Positions 26,101-39,939 of a DNA stretch of 64,000 bases are shown piece after piece. Below the pieces are notes generated by a model, which worked only from the letters and a program-made list of their open reading frames with translations, was not told where the DNA came from and did no database searches. Position 1 is the stretch's first letter, and the number at the start of each line of letters is the position of its first letter. The stretch spans positions 868,001 through 932,000 of the forward strand of contig BCHX01000008.1 in the NCBI GenBank assembly GCA_001599755.1, read 5' to 3'. Origin of the DNA: Gliomastix tumulicola (lineage: Eukaryota; Ascomycota; Sordariomycetes; Hypocreales; Bionectriaceae). The translations under genes were made by a program, and so were the position numbers.

Positions 26101-29100
26101 ACCTAGGTAGTAGACCTTAATAGGAGGATTAGAAAAGCACTTAATAAATAGGAATAAGATATAGTAATAACCTAGATAATAATATACCCTAATTATAAAC
26201 TTATTTTATAATAAGGATAAAGAATTAAAAAGTAAGCACTTAGCTAGATAAAGCACTATTTCTAAGGTGTAAAGCTATACATAGAAAAGAAGTTATAGGA
26301 AAAATAAGAGGCCCCTATAAATAAAATAAAATATATTCTATTATAATACTATATTTATAAAAAGCTATTTATAGATAAACTTAAGATAGGACTCTTAGAA
26401 TATATAAAATAAGACTATAAGATTAAGATTATAGATAGTAAAAACCCTTTATTTAATAAGATATACCTACTTAACTAGCTATAGCTTAAGACTTTAAGAG
26501 AGTACCTTAATAAAATACTATAAAAAAGATATATCTAACACTTAATATTATTAGTAGGCTACCCTATTATATTTATACTAAAGAAAAATAGAAAGTTTAA
26601 GCTATATATTAACTACTAAATACTAAATACTATTATAAAGAAAGATAAAATATTACTACTACTTATAAATAAGCTTAAGGATAGGCTTACTAGTAGTAAT
26701 ATCTTTACTATACTTAACCTTAAGGGAGTATATAACCTTATCTAAATTAAGAAAGGAGATAAGTGGAAAATAGTATTTTACACTAAATTTAGACTTTTTA
26801 AATACTTAGTTATACCTTTTAGGCTTATTAATACCCTAGCTATATTTTAGAGAATAATTAATAATATACTATAAGAGTACCTTAATATATTTATAGTTAT
26901 ATATCTTAATAATATTCTTATTTACTCTAAGAATAAATAATAATATAAGGAATATATCTATAAGGTCCTTATAAAGCTATAAGAGGTAAACCTACTTATT
27001 AATCTAGAAAAGAGTAATTTCTATATAAAGGAAGTGGAATTTCTTAGATATATTATTTAACTAGGTAAGATTACTATAAAACTAGTAAAAGTAGCTATAG
27101 TTAAGGAATAAGTATAGCCTAAGTCTATTAAAGAAATTTAAGTATTTATTAGTTTTATAAACTACTATTAATACTTTATTAANGACTTTAGTAAAATTAT
27201 AAACCTACTTATAGAAGCCACTAAGAAGAATTAGGAGTTTAAATAAATACTAGTATACTAGTAAGTATTTAATAAGATTAAGAACTATATTATATTAGAA
27301 CCTATACTTATTATATTTAATTCTAAGAAACCTATTAAACTAGAAATAGATACTTTTAATTTTATAGTTATAGGGTAAATAGAATAATAAGATAACTAAG
27401 GTAGAATTAAACTTATTATATTCTTCTCATAAAAGTTATATAGAGTAAAACTAAACTACCCTATTTATAATAAGGAATTTTTAATAATTATACTATACTT
27501 TAAGGAGTATTAATACTACCTACTAGGGAGTAAGTATAAAGTAATAATATATATTAATTATAAGAATATTATATACTTTATAATAATATAGGAACTTAAT
27601 AGTTAATAACTTTACTATATAGAAATAATAGCTAAGTTTAACTATAAGATTATCTATAGGAAAGAATTAGAGAATAAAAGAGCTAATATACTAAGCTAAA
27701 AACTGGAATATAATATAGAATATATTATTATAAAAGGATAAGTCTTTAAGTAGATAGATAATAGTAAGGTCTAATAAATCTAGCTTAATATAATTAGGAG
27801 AGGTAAGTAGATTAATACTATTTATATACCACTAACTAGGAATAATAATAGACCTAGTATCTATATTAATAAGAGTAATAAAGAATAACTATAAATAACA
27901 CCTACTAGCACCCTTAATGTAATTAAAGTATAGGTAGAGTAATATAAGAATAAAAAGCTACCTAAGGATATCTTATAGGATAATAGCTATATAGTTTATA
28001 TACCCTTAATATTAGATAATAGCCTCCTAGGAGTATAAGAAATATAAAGTAAAGTAGAAAACTATATATAGGTACTTATAGAGCTATAAAAATAACTTAT
28101 TAAGGAAATCCATAAGGACCCCATAATGGGATACCCTAGGATCTAGAGGACCCTTAAATAAGTTAAATAAAACTATAACTAGAAAGAAATTAATAAGAAT
28201 ATAGAGAGGATTATAAGATAATACTAAGAGTATTACCTTACTAAGCTAGTATAATATAAACCCTATAGAGAACTATAACTATTATTAATCCTAAAAGGAC
28301 TATAGACCTTTATTATATAGGATTATATTATAAAGCTACTATACTTCTATAAACTAGGAGATAATATAGAGTATAATAGTATCTTTATTATTATAGACTA
28401 ATTTATAAAGTATATCTACTTTATCCTATACTAAGAAGAAAGTAATATAGAAGTACTAATATACTAGTTTCTATATATAGTAATAAGCTAATATAGGCTA
28501 TCTAATAAAATTATCTCTAATAGAGGAATAATATTTATATTTAAATTTTAGTAAAGCTTAATAGAGAGACTTAGAGTTAACTATAAGCTTAGTATAGCAA
28601 GATAGCTATAAATAGATAAATAAATAGAAAGATTTAACTAGACACTTAAGTAGTATCTATAGTATTATATTAACTATAACTAAGATAACTAGGTTAAATA
28701 CCTACTAATAGCCTAGTTTATATATAACTTAGTACTATAGGAGTTTACTAAGGTCTTACTATTTAAGGCTAACTATAGATATAAACTAATATAGCGAAAG
28801 CAGCCTAGGGAAGGGCTACTTATAGGAAGAGCTATTCTTATAGTATATAAACTACTTAATCTATATAATAAAATAAGAAAATAACTTAAGTTTATATAAG
28901 GATATATAGTAAAGTACTATAACTAAGGAAGGTTAAGGGGACTAACCTTTAAAGAGGGAGAGATAGTCTACCTACTTTAATAAAGAATTATAATAATATA
29001 ACTAAGTAATAAATTAAACTATAAAAAACTTAAACTATTTAAAGTTAAGAAGAAAATTTTAATATTTAATTATTAACTCTTATTACCTATAAGTATATAG

Positions 29101-29400
29101 ATATACCTTATTTTTTATATTTTACTTTTAGAACTAGTGTTAAAGGGCACTTAGATTAATAAACTATAACTATATATTAAAGTATATAATAAAGTATTTA
29201 AAGTAGAAGTAATTTTAGATAAATAAAGAATTAATAATAAAAATAAATATAAAGTTAAATAGAAAGAATATAGGAATAAGTATAATACCTAGGAACTAAT
29301 TAAGAACCTAAAGGGCACCTAGTATTTACTAATAGTATACTACTAAAGTTACCCTAAGTAATACCCTTAAGTAACCTAGCTAGTAAGTTATCACTAAGTG
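23173..29400 (+). pseudogene. gag-pol of element C (RT, RNase H, integrase, chromodomain), RIP-inactivated
   Basis: Every frame is full of TAA and TAG, but protein motifs can be read through them. RT: LYINY-stop-ILN at 26602-26628 (family LCVDYRxLN) and LNLKGVYNLI from 26713 (family FDLRGAYN), the first catalytic Asp being Asn at 26716-26718. The YxDD box reads YLNN at 26902-26913. Integrase follows (about 28100-28800), with a segment resembling the DDE core near 28300-28440. A C-terminal chromodomain is visible at about 29197-29315 (FKVEVIL, KYKVK-stop-KEY, YNT-stop-E), with both conserved Trp codons turned to TAG. The order RT, integrase, chromodomain places it in the chromovirus branch of Ty3/Gypsy. 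The family normally integrates near heterochromatin through the chromodomain. No protein can be made. Confidence 0.88.
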
Positions 29401-30087
29401 GAATATTTAACTAATTAAACACCTTAGTAGAATAAGCCTACTATATCTAGGTAAGAGCCTCTTACTCCTATTACTATACCTGCTCTAGCTCCTCCTTCTA
29501 GGCCTTTTCCTTTACCTCTTTCTACTCCTCCTCTTCTAACTCCTCTATTAAGGATAGATTTTTCTTTACTATCTCTATACTCTTTATATAAAGTAACCTC
29601 TATTACTTATATAAGTAACTAATCTACACTATAGTTTTAATAACTAATACTTTAGTATTCTCCTCCTTATACTTTAAGTGCCCTAGCTTAGATTAAACCT
29701 AGTTTACTATAATAGTTAGTATTAGCTAAAAGGATAATAGAGAAAGCACTTATAAGATACTATTAGAATATAAGAGTAATTATATAAGTGATCTAAAAGG
29801 AAGTATAAGTAATATTAATTAATACCCTAAAGAATAAAGTAATCTAATAACCCTTTTATAATATAATAGCTATAAGGGAAGGCCTTAAAACCCTTAGTAG
29901 TAATATATAAAGAGGTAGTAATATAATAATCTTTAGAGCTCTATTATTTAGATAATTTTATAATATAACCTAATATCTTATTAGCGAAGAAAGCAAGGGG
30001 TATAGAATAAGATGATAAGGACTTATAAGTAGGCGTCATGTTACTTAAGTAGGTCTTAGGATAAAGACCTTTAAAGGGGAGGGATTA

Positions 30088-30552
30088 TATTATAACCTAA
30101 CTAATATAGTTATAGGATTATAGGCTATATAGGTTACATAGGTATAGGTAGAAGGATGTTCCATCTTAATAAAAGAACTTACCTTATACCTATAGTTTAT
30201 AAGGGATAAGTGAATCACTAAGTGAATTAGAGTATAAACTACTTAGTGAACCACATAGTAAACTAAGAGTACCACCTAGTATATAAGACTATAGTTATTA
30301 CTTAAATAAATTAAATAGCTTACTAGCTATTAATAAAGCATTTTACTTAAATATATCTTTTACTAATAAGTATATTAAGCTAAAGTATCCTTTACTAATA
30401 TTAGTTCCTCTTAGCCTTGCTAATACTTATAACTTACTAGCTGTGACTATTACCTTACTTAGTTAAGATATCCTAGAGTTCTAAGAATATAATATATTGT
30501 TTAAACCCTGATCTAACTACTCTACACTAGATGGATCACCCTGTTCGTTATA
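30088..30552 (+). repeat. 3' LTR of C (465 bp)
   Basis: Pairs with 22708-23172. Its last ~40 bp (gatggatcaccctgttcg) are less RIPped than the corresponding end of the left LTR. Confidence 0.92.
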
Positions 30553-30975
30553 ATAAAGTTATTAGCTATTAAGCTTTTATATTATTATAAAATATATAAT
30601 ATTCTTATAATTAATATATATTATTACTTTATATTTACTTTTTAATAAGTACTATTAATACTCTTTAAAGTATAATACTATTACTAAAAATTCCTTATTA
30701 TAAATAAGGTAATTTAGTTTTATACTATATAGCTTTTATAAGAAAAATATAATAAATTTTAATCTTCTTTAGTTATTTTATTATATAATTTATTCTATAA
30801 TTATAAAATTAAAAGTATTTATTTCTAGCTTAATAAGTCTTTCTAAATTAAATATAATAAGTATAAGTTTAATTATAATATAATTCTTAATTTCCTTAAA
30901 TACTTATTAATATATTAATATTTATTTAAATTCTTAATTCTTTTTTAAAGCTTCTATAAATAGGTTTATAATATA
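30553..30975 (-). mobile_element. Older minus-strand chromovirus fragment, right part
   Basis: Continues the fragment 22455-22707 after element C; aligns with about 10346-10755 of E2. Homology stops near 30975. Confidence 0.75.
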
Positions 30976-31241
30976 ATAACCCTTTAACTTAAAGGGGAAC
31001 CTCTAAGTGCACGTGACCTATAATATAATAATAGGTATAAAATAAAAGCCACTAAATAAGGAAATAGAATAAAAGGCATAAAATAAAGCTAGCTATAAAT
31101 AAAGCTTTATATTTTCTATATAAAGCCCTTACTTCCTCCTATTATAATAAAAGGAAGTAAGCTTTAGTCTTTAAATATAATTATCTCTACCTAGCTACTT
31201 ATCTTATTAATAACTTATTATATTAATATACTCTTAATATT
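30976..31241. other. AT-rich unclassified sequence left of E3
   Basis: Begins aataacccttt and keeps one un-RIPped patch gtgcacgtgacc near 31008-31020. It may be the start of another LTR-type element into which E3 inserted. No gene is seen. Confidence 0.35.
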
Positions 31242-31736
31242 TGTGACGAACGGGGTGATTCGTCTGGTGTAGGGTAGTTAGATCAGGGTTTAAATAATAT
31301 ATTATATCCTTAGAACTCTAGGATATCTTAACTAAGTGAGGTAGTAGTTATAGCTAGTGAGTTGTAAGTATTAGTAAGACTAAGAGGAATTAATATTAGT
31401 AAAGGATACTCTAGCTTAGTATACTTATTAGTAAAAGGTATATCTAAGTAAAGTACTTTATTAATAGCTAGTAAGTTATTTAATCTACTAGGTAATAACT
31501 ATAGTATATATACTAGGGTGTTTACTAATATTCATCTAAATATTATAAACCTACTATTTACTAAGTTCACTTAAACTAGGTAAATAACCTATAATTATTT
31601 AGGGTGTTCACCTAAATATTCTAAATAGGTCTAGGGTAAGTTAGGCTATAGGTACACTTTAGTTACCTAGGATGCCTTATATATAAGCCCCTATATAGTA
31701 TAGCCTATTATAATAACTAGAGGTTAAGTTATAATA
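31242..31736 (-). repeat. 3' LTR of E3 (495 bp)
   Basis: Starts tgtgacgaacggggtgattc, an un-RIPped outer end of about 45 bp. The inner end is fully converted (gttataata). Confidence 0.92.
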
Positions 31737-34700
31737 TAACCTCCCCTCTCTTAAGGTCTTTATCCTAAGACCTATAAAACTATATATACCCCTATTCCTT
31801 TTATACTTATAACTTCCTTTTAATAATATTCTACTAATATAATATTAGGTTAAATTAAAAAAACTAAAAAATCCTATAATAATAAGGAGTATTATATAGT
31901 AAAGTCTAAATATATTTACTTATTTAGTTTTAAGTTTATACTATACTCTTATTATTTTAATACATTTAATTAGTACTTTATAGTAGATAGTATTAATTAT
32001 TATAATAGGTGTTTCTTAGCTAGTTAGACTTATGACTACCTATATATAGTGATGTCTTCTTATATACCTACCTTATCCTACGTAGGGTATTCTTTTTACT
32101 AACCCTTCTTTATAGTTTAATATATTAACTTAAAGTTAAAGTATTTAAAGAAAGAAGAGGTTAGGGCTAAGGTGTTAATAGAGGAGCATTAGTAATAGTT
32201 AAATAAGTCTTTAGTATATATTAGTTATCTATGTAGAATATAGTGGATACTAAAGAGTAAGGGTATTAAGATAATCTATTAGGATCTCTTATTAATAGAG
32301 GAGTTAAAAGAGGAGAAGTAGAAAGAGGTAGAAGAAAAGGCCTAAAAGGAGGAGCTAGAGTAGGTGTAGTGGTAAGAGTAAGAAGCTCTAGCTTAAATAT
32401 AATAGGCCTACTCCATGGAGGTGATTAATTAGTTAGCTATTTCTCTTAGTAATATCTTACTAGCTAGATTATTAAGTAATATTACTTAGGGTAACTTTAG
32501 TGGTATACCTTTAGTAAACACTAAGTATTCTTTAAGTTCCTAACTAGTTCTTAGGTATTATATTTACTTTTATATTTTTTCTATTTAATTTTATATTTAT
32601 TTTTATTATTAATTCTTTATTTATTTAAAATTACTTTTACTTTAAATACTTTATTATATACTTTAATATATAGGTATGGTTTATTAATTTAAGTGCCTTC
32701 TAGTACTAGTTCTAAGAGTAAAATATAAAAAATAAAGTATATTTATATACTTATAGGTAGTGAAAGTTAGTAGTTAAATATTAAGATTTTCTCCTTAACC
32801 TTAAATAGTCTAAGTTTTTTATAGTTTAATTTATTACTTAGTTATATTATTATAATTCCTTATTAAAGTAAGTAGATTATTTCTCCCTTTTTAAAGGTTA
32901 ATCTCTTTAACCTTCCTTAGTTATAGTATTTCACTATATATCCTTATATAAACTTAAGTTATTTTCTTATTTTATTATATAGGTTAAGTAGTTCTTATAC
33001 TATAAGGATAGCTTTATTTATAAGTAGCTCTTCCTTAGGCTACTTTTACTATATTAGTTTATATCTATAGTTAACTTTAAATAGTGAGACCTTAGTGGAC
33101 TTTTATAGTATTAAGTTATATATAAACTAGGCTATTAGTAGGTATTTAATCTAGTTATCTTAGTTATAGTTAATATAATACTATAGGTACTACTTAAGTA
33201 TCTAGTTAAGTCTTTCCATTTATTTATTTATTTATAGTTATTTTACTATATTAAGCTTATAGTTAACTTTAAGTCTCCCTATTAAGCTTTACTAAAACTT
33301 AAATATAAATATTATTCCTTTATTAAAGATAATTTTATTAGGTAGCCTATACTAGCTTATTACTATATATAGAAACTAGTGTACTAGTACTTCTATATTA
33401 CTTTCTTCTTAGTATAGGATAAAGTAGATATACTTTATAAATTAGTTTATAATAATAAAGATATTATTATACTCTATATTATCTCTTAGTTTATAGGAGT
33501 GTAGTAGTTTTATAATATAATTCTATATAATAGAGGTCTATAGTCCTTTTAGGATTAGTAGTAGTTATAGTTCTTTATAGGGTTTATATTATATTAGCTT
33601 AATAAGGTAATACTTTTAATATTATCTTATAATCTTCTCTATATCTTTATTAATTTCTTCCTAGTTGTAGCTTTATTTAACTTATTTAAAGGTCCTCTAG
33701 ATCCTAGGGTGTCTTACTATAGGGTCCTTATAGACTTCCTTAATAAGTTATTCTTATAGCTCTATAAGTACCTATATATAGTTTTCTACTTTACTCTATA
33801 TTTCTTATACTCTTAGGAGGCTATTATCTAGTGTTAAGGGTATATAGATTATATAGCTATTATCTTATAAGATATCCTTAGGTAATTCTTTATTTATATA
33901 TTATACTACTTATACTTTAATTATATTAAGGGTGCTAATAGGTGTTATTTATAGTTATTCCTTATTACTCTTATTAATATAGATGCTAGGTCTATTATTA
34001 TTTCTAGTTAATAGTGTGTAGGTGGTGTTAACCTGTCTACCTCTTCTAATTATATTAAGCTAGATCTACTGGACCTTGCTATTATATATCTACTTGAAGA
34101 CTTGTCCTTTTGTAATAGTGTGTTCTATATTATACTCTAGTTTTTAGCTTAGTGTGTTAGCTCTTCTATTCTCTAATTCCTTCCTATAGATAATTTTATA
34201 GTTAAATTTAGCTATTATTTCTATATAGTGAAGTTATTAACTATTAAGTTCCTATATTATTATAAAGTATATAATATTCTTATAATTAGTATATATTATT
34301 ACCTTATACTTACTCCCTAGTAGGTAGTATTAATACTCCTTGAAGTATAGTACTATTACTAAAAATTCCTTATTATAAATAGGGTAGTTTAGTTCTACTT
34401 TATATAACTTTTGTGAGAAGAATATAATAGGTCTAATTTTACCTTAGTTATTTTATTATCCTATTTATCCTATAACTATAAAATTAGAAGTATTTATTTC
34501 TAGTTTAATAGGTTTCTTAGGATTAAATATAATAAGTATAGGTTTTAATATAATATAGTTCTTAATCTTATTAAATACTTACTAGTATATTAGTATTTAT
34601 TTAAACTCCTAATCCTTCTTAGTGGCTTTTATAAGTGGGTTTATAATTTTACTAAAGTCCTTAATAAAGTATTAATAGTAGTTTATAAAATTAATAAATA

Positions 34701-37700
34701 TTTAAATTTTTTTAATAGACTTAGGCTATACCTATTCCTTAACTATAGCTACTTTTGCTAGTTTTATAGTAATTTTACCTAGTTAAATAATATATTTAAG
34801 AAATTCTACTTCCTTTATATAGAAATTACTCTTTTCTAGATTAATAAGTAGGTTTACCTCTTGTAGTTTTATAAGGACCTTATAGATGTATTCCTAATAT
34901 TACTACTTATTCTTAGAGTAGATAAGGATATTATTAAGGTATATAATTATAAATATATTAAGGTATTCTTATAGTATATTATTAATTATTCTCTAAAATA
35001 TAGCTAGGGTGTTAGTAAGCTTAAAAGGTATAACTAAGTATTTAAAAAGTCTAAATTTAGTATAAAATACTATTTTCTACTTATCTTCTTCCTTAATTTA
35101 GATAAGGTTATATACTCCCTTAAGGTTAAGTATAGTAAAGATATTACTACTAGTAAGCCTATCCTTAAGCTTATTTATAAGTAGTAATAGTATTTTATCT
35201 TTCTTTATAATAGTATTTAGTATTTAGTAGTTAATATATAGCCTAAGCTTTCTATTTTTTTTTAATATAAATATAATAAGGTAGCCTACTAATAATATTA
35301 AGTATTAGATATATTCTTTTTATAGTATTTTATTAAGGTACTCTCTTAGAGTCTTAAGCTATAGCTAATTAAATAAGTATATCTTATTAAATAAAGGGTT
35401 CTTATTATCTATAATCTTAATTTTATAGTCCTATTTTATATATTCTAGGAGTTCTATCTTAAGTTTATTTATAAATAGCTTTTTATAGATATAGTATTAT
35501 AGTGAAATATATTCTATTTTATTTTTAGGAGCCTTTTATTTTTCCTATAACTTCTTTTCTATATATAGCTTTACACCTTAGAGGTAGTACTTTATCTAGC
35601 TAAGTACTTACTCTTTAATTCTTTATTCTTATTATAGAATAAGTTTATAATTAAGGTGTATTACTATCTAGGTTATTACTATATCTTATTCCTATTTATT
35701 AAGTGCTCTTTTAGTCCTCCTATTAAGGTCTACTACCTAGGTAGGTCTATTATAAAATTTTATTTTCTCTAGATATTATTAGTCTAGAAGCTTTAATATA
35801 TCCTACTATACTAAATAGCTATTACTTTAATTAACTATAGGGTTATTTATTTATAACTACTTAAATCCTAGTATTATATCTTCTTTATTTAAGTTAAGGA
35901 TATTAAACTAAATAGGTATCTCTTAGCTAGCTATAGTGTAAGGAAGGTAATTAGTCTCCTTATTTACTACTAGCTTAAGCTTTTTATATTTAAGCTTAAG
36001 TAGGGTACTAAGTATCTTAAGCTTCTCCTTCTTATACTATAGTAGTTAATATAGGTACATCAACTTAGGTGAAATAATATTATAGGTAGCTCTATTATTT
36101 AATAATACCTTAAAGCTTTATCCCTATATTTAGACTTCTAAAGTAATATTTATTAGTCTCCTTAGGTCTTTCTATTTACCTTATAGAGCTCTTAGGTTTA
36201 TTTAAGGGGTTTATTAGTCTATAGCCTATATTATATCTAATATATTTAGTTTTTTACCTAATTATTATTCTAGTAGTGAATAGGAATATTATTAATAGTA
36301 TAGTATACCTCTCCTTATATAGGGTATTATTTATATCTATTATAGTAGTTCCTTATAATATATTAGTATTAAATAAGGTTATCTAGGGTCCCTCTAAGCT
36401 TAATATTAAAGTTAAACCCTTAGTTCTTTATATAGTATAAATCTTTATAGATACTATTAGGGTCTTTATTTAGTCTATATTCCTTGTAGGGGTAGTATTT
36501 ATTAAAGATATTTATAGTAGTAGTTCCTTCTATAGTCTCTTCTATTAGTAGTTCTTCCTTCTACTTTTATTATTTTTAATATTGCTTTTTATCTTATTAT
36601 TATTAGTGTATAAGTCTCTATATATATTATTCTATTTTCTATTTTTATTATTTATACTATTTATTAACCTTTTATTATTAGTAGACCTTATAGTGCTTAT
36701 TTTAGTAATTATTAAGGGTATTAAGGTCCTAGCAAGCCTTAAATCCTATAAATTAGATTATTACCTCTCTATATTAGATTTATTATATTTTATAGGCCTT
36801 TATTTTATATACCTAATAAGGTTTAATAATAGGGTTAGGCTTATTATAGATGGGATATATTCTATTAGTAGCCTTCTACTTAATATATTCTTCACAAGTG
36901 TATATATAGTATAAAATCTATAAAATCTAGTTATATAATTAGTATTTTAGTTTAATAAGTAAGTAGTTCCCTTATTTAAATTATAGGTTTATAACTCCTT
37001 GAAGGTAAATATCTTATAGTATCTTAGCGGGGAGTTAAAGGAACTTTTAATACTTACTAGGGAATAAGCTAATCTTATTATTATTTAGTCCTAGCTCCTA
37101 ATTATTTAGTTCTTCTTTATTAAACTCCTTTATATTATATATACTTCTATTATAGGGGTTATTATTCTTAAGGTAGGCTTTATCACTTAAGTTATATTAT
37201 ACTACGCTGAACCTCCTTAGTTAGATATTAAGTTTATTTAATATATAGATATAGTAATTATCTTCCTAGTATGCTTTTTATAAGGTTAACTTATATACTT
37301 TATTCTTTAATATTTCTCTTATAGTATTAAACTTCTTCTTTACCTTCTATTTAATTTACTTCTATATTTATAGGGTTTAGTCTTATTTTAGTAAGTAGTA
37401 AATATTTACCTTATACTCTTACTTATTATAGTTATAGTAGGTAATAGGTTAATATTCTTAATTATTATTTATCTTCTATTATAGTATATCTAGTTCTATA
37501 GGATTAGCTCCTATAGTAGCTCTAAATATAGTACTATTTAGGTTCTACTTCTAGTTATTAGGGTTTTAGTTACTCTAGTTATATTAGTTATTTTATTATT
37601 AATACCTAGAATAGCTCTAATTAGATCTATATAGTAGAGTATAGTGTTCTTAGTAATTACTTTGCTTTCTCTCTATATATTAGGTGTATTATTAATTATT

Positions 37701-38670
37701 AATCTTAATAATTAGCTTAGCCTATTTATTAAAATCTATTAGGAGTTATTATTTATAAATAAGTTTATCCTTAACCTTATCTTTAAATCTATTATATATA
37801 ATATTAATAAAGTAAGAATTATCTTAGTTAAAATATATTATAAGGATTTATCCTTTAGTAATATAGTTTAAGGTAGCTTTAATTTATTATAGTTAGTTTA
37901 ACTTCTAGTAGACTTTCTCTTCTTTATTAATAGTACTATAAAGTTAAGTAAGTATATACTTAAATATATTAAAACTTCTATATAGTTTAAGTATAGTATT
38001 ATTAGCTTAATCTTTAATATACTTATTTATCTAGGGTTAGAATTATTATAGTAGTTTCCCCTTAAGGTGGCTAAGTATAAACTTAACCTTATAAGTATTA
38101 CTAGTAAATAGTGTAGGGTAGTATTTAAAGTATATCTTTAGTTTAATAATAAAGGAGTAGAGTTCCTTAAGGCTCCTATTATATAACTTTAGAGCTATAG
38201 GTTTAAGGATCTCTTTAGTCTCCTTACTTCCTTAGGTAGTATATATAGTATTATATACTTCTTTAAGTTATAGTTAGTATTACTTTATATTATAATTTAC
38301 TTTATCCTAAAGTTTACTAAGGACTTATTTAAAATACTTATATAGGGTTTAAAGTTTATACTTCTTTTACCTATTAGTAGCTTTAAGTTACTCCTAGAGT
38401 ATATAAAGTAAGTTACTAAATAGATAAGTATTATTATTACTTTACTACTAAAGTATCTAGAGATTCTAGTGAAGTTGCTTAGTCTCTTTATTATTAGAGT
38501 TATTACTATTATTATTAGTAGGTAGAGTAGTTATATAGGTATCCACTTACTTAGGGTTAATACTAGGAATAGTAGGTGACTTACTAGTATTAGAACTTCT
38601 AGTGGTAGATATAGTATCTTAGTATTACTTAGTCTTTAATATAGTAGGGTTTAAATAAGAGCTATTAATA

Positions 38671-39165
38671 TATAATAAATAGGGTGATTTATCTGGTGTA
38701 GGGTAGTTAAATTAGGGTTTAAATAATATATTATATCCTTAGAACTCTAGGATATTTTAACTAAATAAGGTAATAGTTATAGCTAGTAAGTTATAAGTAT
38801 TAGTAAGGCTAAGAGGAACTAGTATTAGTAAAGAATACTCTAGCTTAATATACTTATTAGTAAAAGGTGTATTTAAGTAAAGTGCTTTATTAATAGCTAG
38901 TAAGCTATTTAATCTACTAGGTAATAACTATAGTATATATACTAGGGTGTTTACTAATATTTACCTAAATATTATGAACCTACTATTTATTGAGTTTACC
39001 TAAACTAGGTAAATAACCTATAATTATTTAGGGTGTTCACCTAAATATTCTAAATAGGTCTAGGGTAAGTTAGGCTGTGGGTACACTTCGGTTACCTAGG
39101 ACGCCTTGCACGTGAGCCCCCACATGGCGCGGCCTATTACAACGACCGGAGGTTAGGTTATAATA
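38671..39165 (-). repeat. 5' LTR of E3 (495 bp)
   Basis: Pairs with 31242-31736. Here the inner start is converted (tataataaatagggtg), while the outer ~95 bp (39070-39165) are rich in CG and CA (gcacgtgagcccccacatgg). Confidence 0.92.
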
Positions 39166-39939
39166 ATATTCCTTTTAGTATTTACTTAAAATTTATAAGC
39201 TTTAAAAGGAACTTTATTTTAATATTATGTAAATAACTTATATAAATAAATATAATTAATCTTTAGTTATAGCTAAAGCTTTAGCTTAATATTTTTCTTA
39301 GTTAAGTATTTAAATAGCTACTAGTATATAAACTAGTAAATAGAATCCTAGAGCTTATAATTATAGTAATATTATAAGAGGTTAATATAAGGGATTAAGT
39401 TTAATAACTCCTTAAAGTAAGCTATTTTCTTAAAATCTAGGAATAATTATATAATATTAATTTATATTATAATTATTAAATTAAAGAGGGAAAGTAACCT
39501 AATACTATATATCTTCTTTATAATTTATATATATTATTAAATTTAATTTAAGGTAAAGAGGTCACTAAGTAGAAAAAGTGCTAGCCACTAAAAGGTAACC
39601 CTTAATTATTATACTATAAATATTTTTAGTAGGATCTCTAGCTTTAATTCTATAATTATAGTTATAGTATTATACTTTTCCAGTTTAATACCCACCTAAA
39701 GGGGGATTATACCCCTTACTACTCTAACATCCTACTACCCCTATTTATTATATTAATAGCCCTAGTACTATATTAAACCTTATAATCACCTACTTTCATC
39801 TTAAGGTATCTTTAACTTCTTCTCTTTTTTTCCCTTTATCTTATCCCCCTTCCTTCTAATCCCTATAACCCTTCTTTCCCCTCCTTAAAGCTCAAGGTAA
39901 CTTTTAAAGCAGTAAAGGCAGTTCAGAAATACACTGCAA
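39166..39939. other. AT-rich flank between E3 and the protease island
   Basis: AT-rich to about 39660, then pyrimidine-rich on the plus strand (39780-39890), becoming GC-normal at about 39895. No open frame or repeat pair recognised. Confidence 0.45.

Larger units (their letters stand above)
22708..30552 (+). mobile_element. C: full-length RIP-degraded Ty3/Gypsy chromovirus
   Basis: A 7845-bp element with two 465-bp LTRs and a perfect target duplication ataaa (22703-22707 and 30553-30557). Plus orientation: leader at 23173, polypurine tract aaaggggaggg near 30073-30083. Inserted into an older minus-strand fragment of the same superfamily. gag-pol is described separately. One ambiguous base is at 27183. 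Confidence 0.93.
31242..39165 (-). mobile_element. E3: full-length RIP-degraded Ty3/Gypsy chromovirus
   Basis: A 7924-bp element with two 495-bp LTRs and a perfect target duplication atatt (31237-31241 and 39166-39170). Minus orientation, shown by the reversed polypurine tract just inside the left LTR and the leader inside the right one. RT motifs on the minus strand: LNLKGVYN near 35115-35140 and YLNN at 34930-34941. Same LTR family as element D, which lies 12 kb away in opposite orientation. A 110-codon plus-strand open frame at 36582-36914 is antisense to pol and is an artefact of RIP composition. Confidence 0.93.

Noticed and set aside
36582..36914. 110-codon plus-strand open frame rich in Leu, Ile and Tyr; a related frame lies on the minus strand at 24929-25150
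   Set aside because: Both are antisense to pol at the same place in E3 and C. RIP turns sense codons into TAA/TAG but leaves this antisense register open, so similarity comes from shared ancestry of the element, not from a conserved gene.
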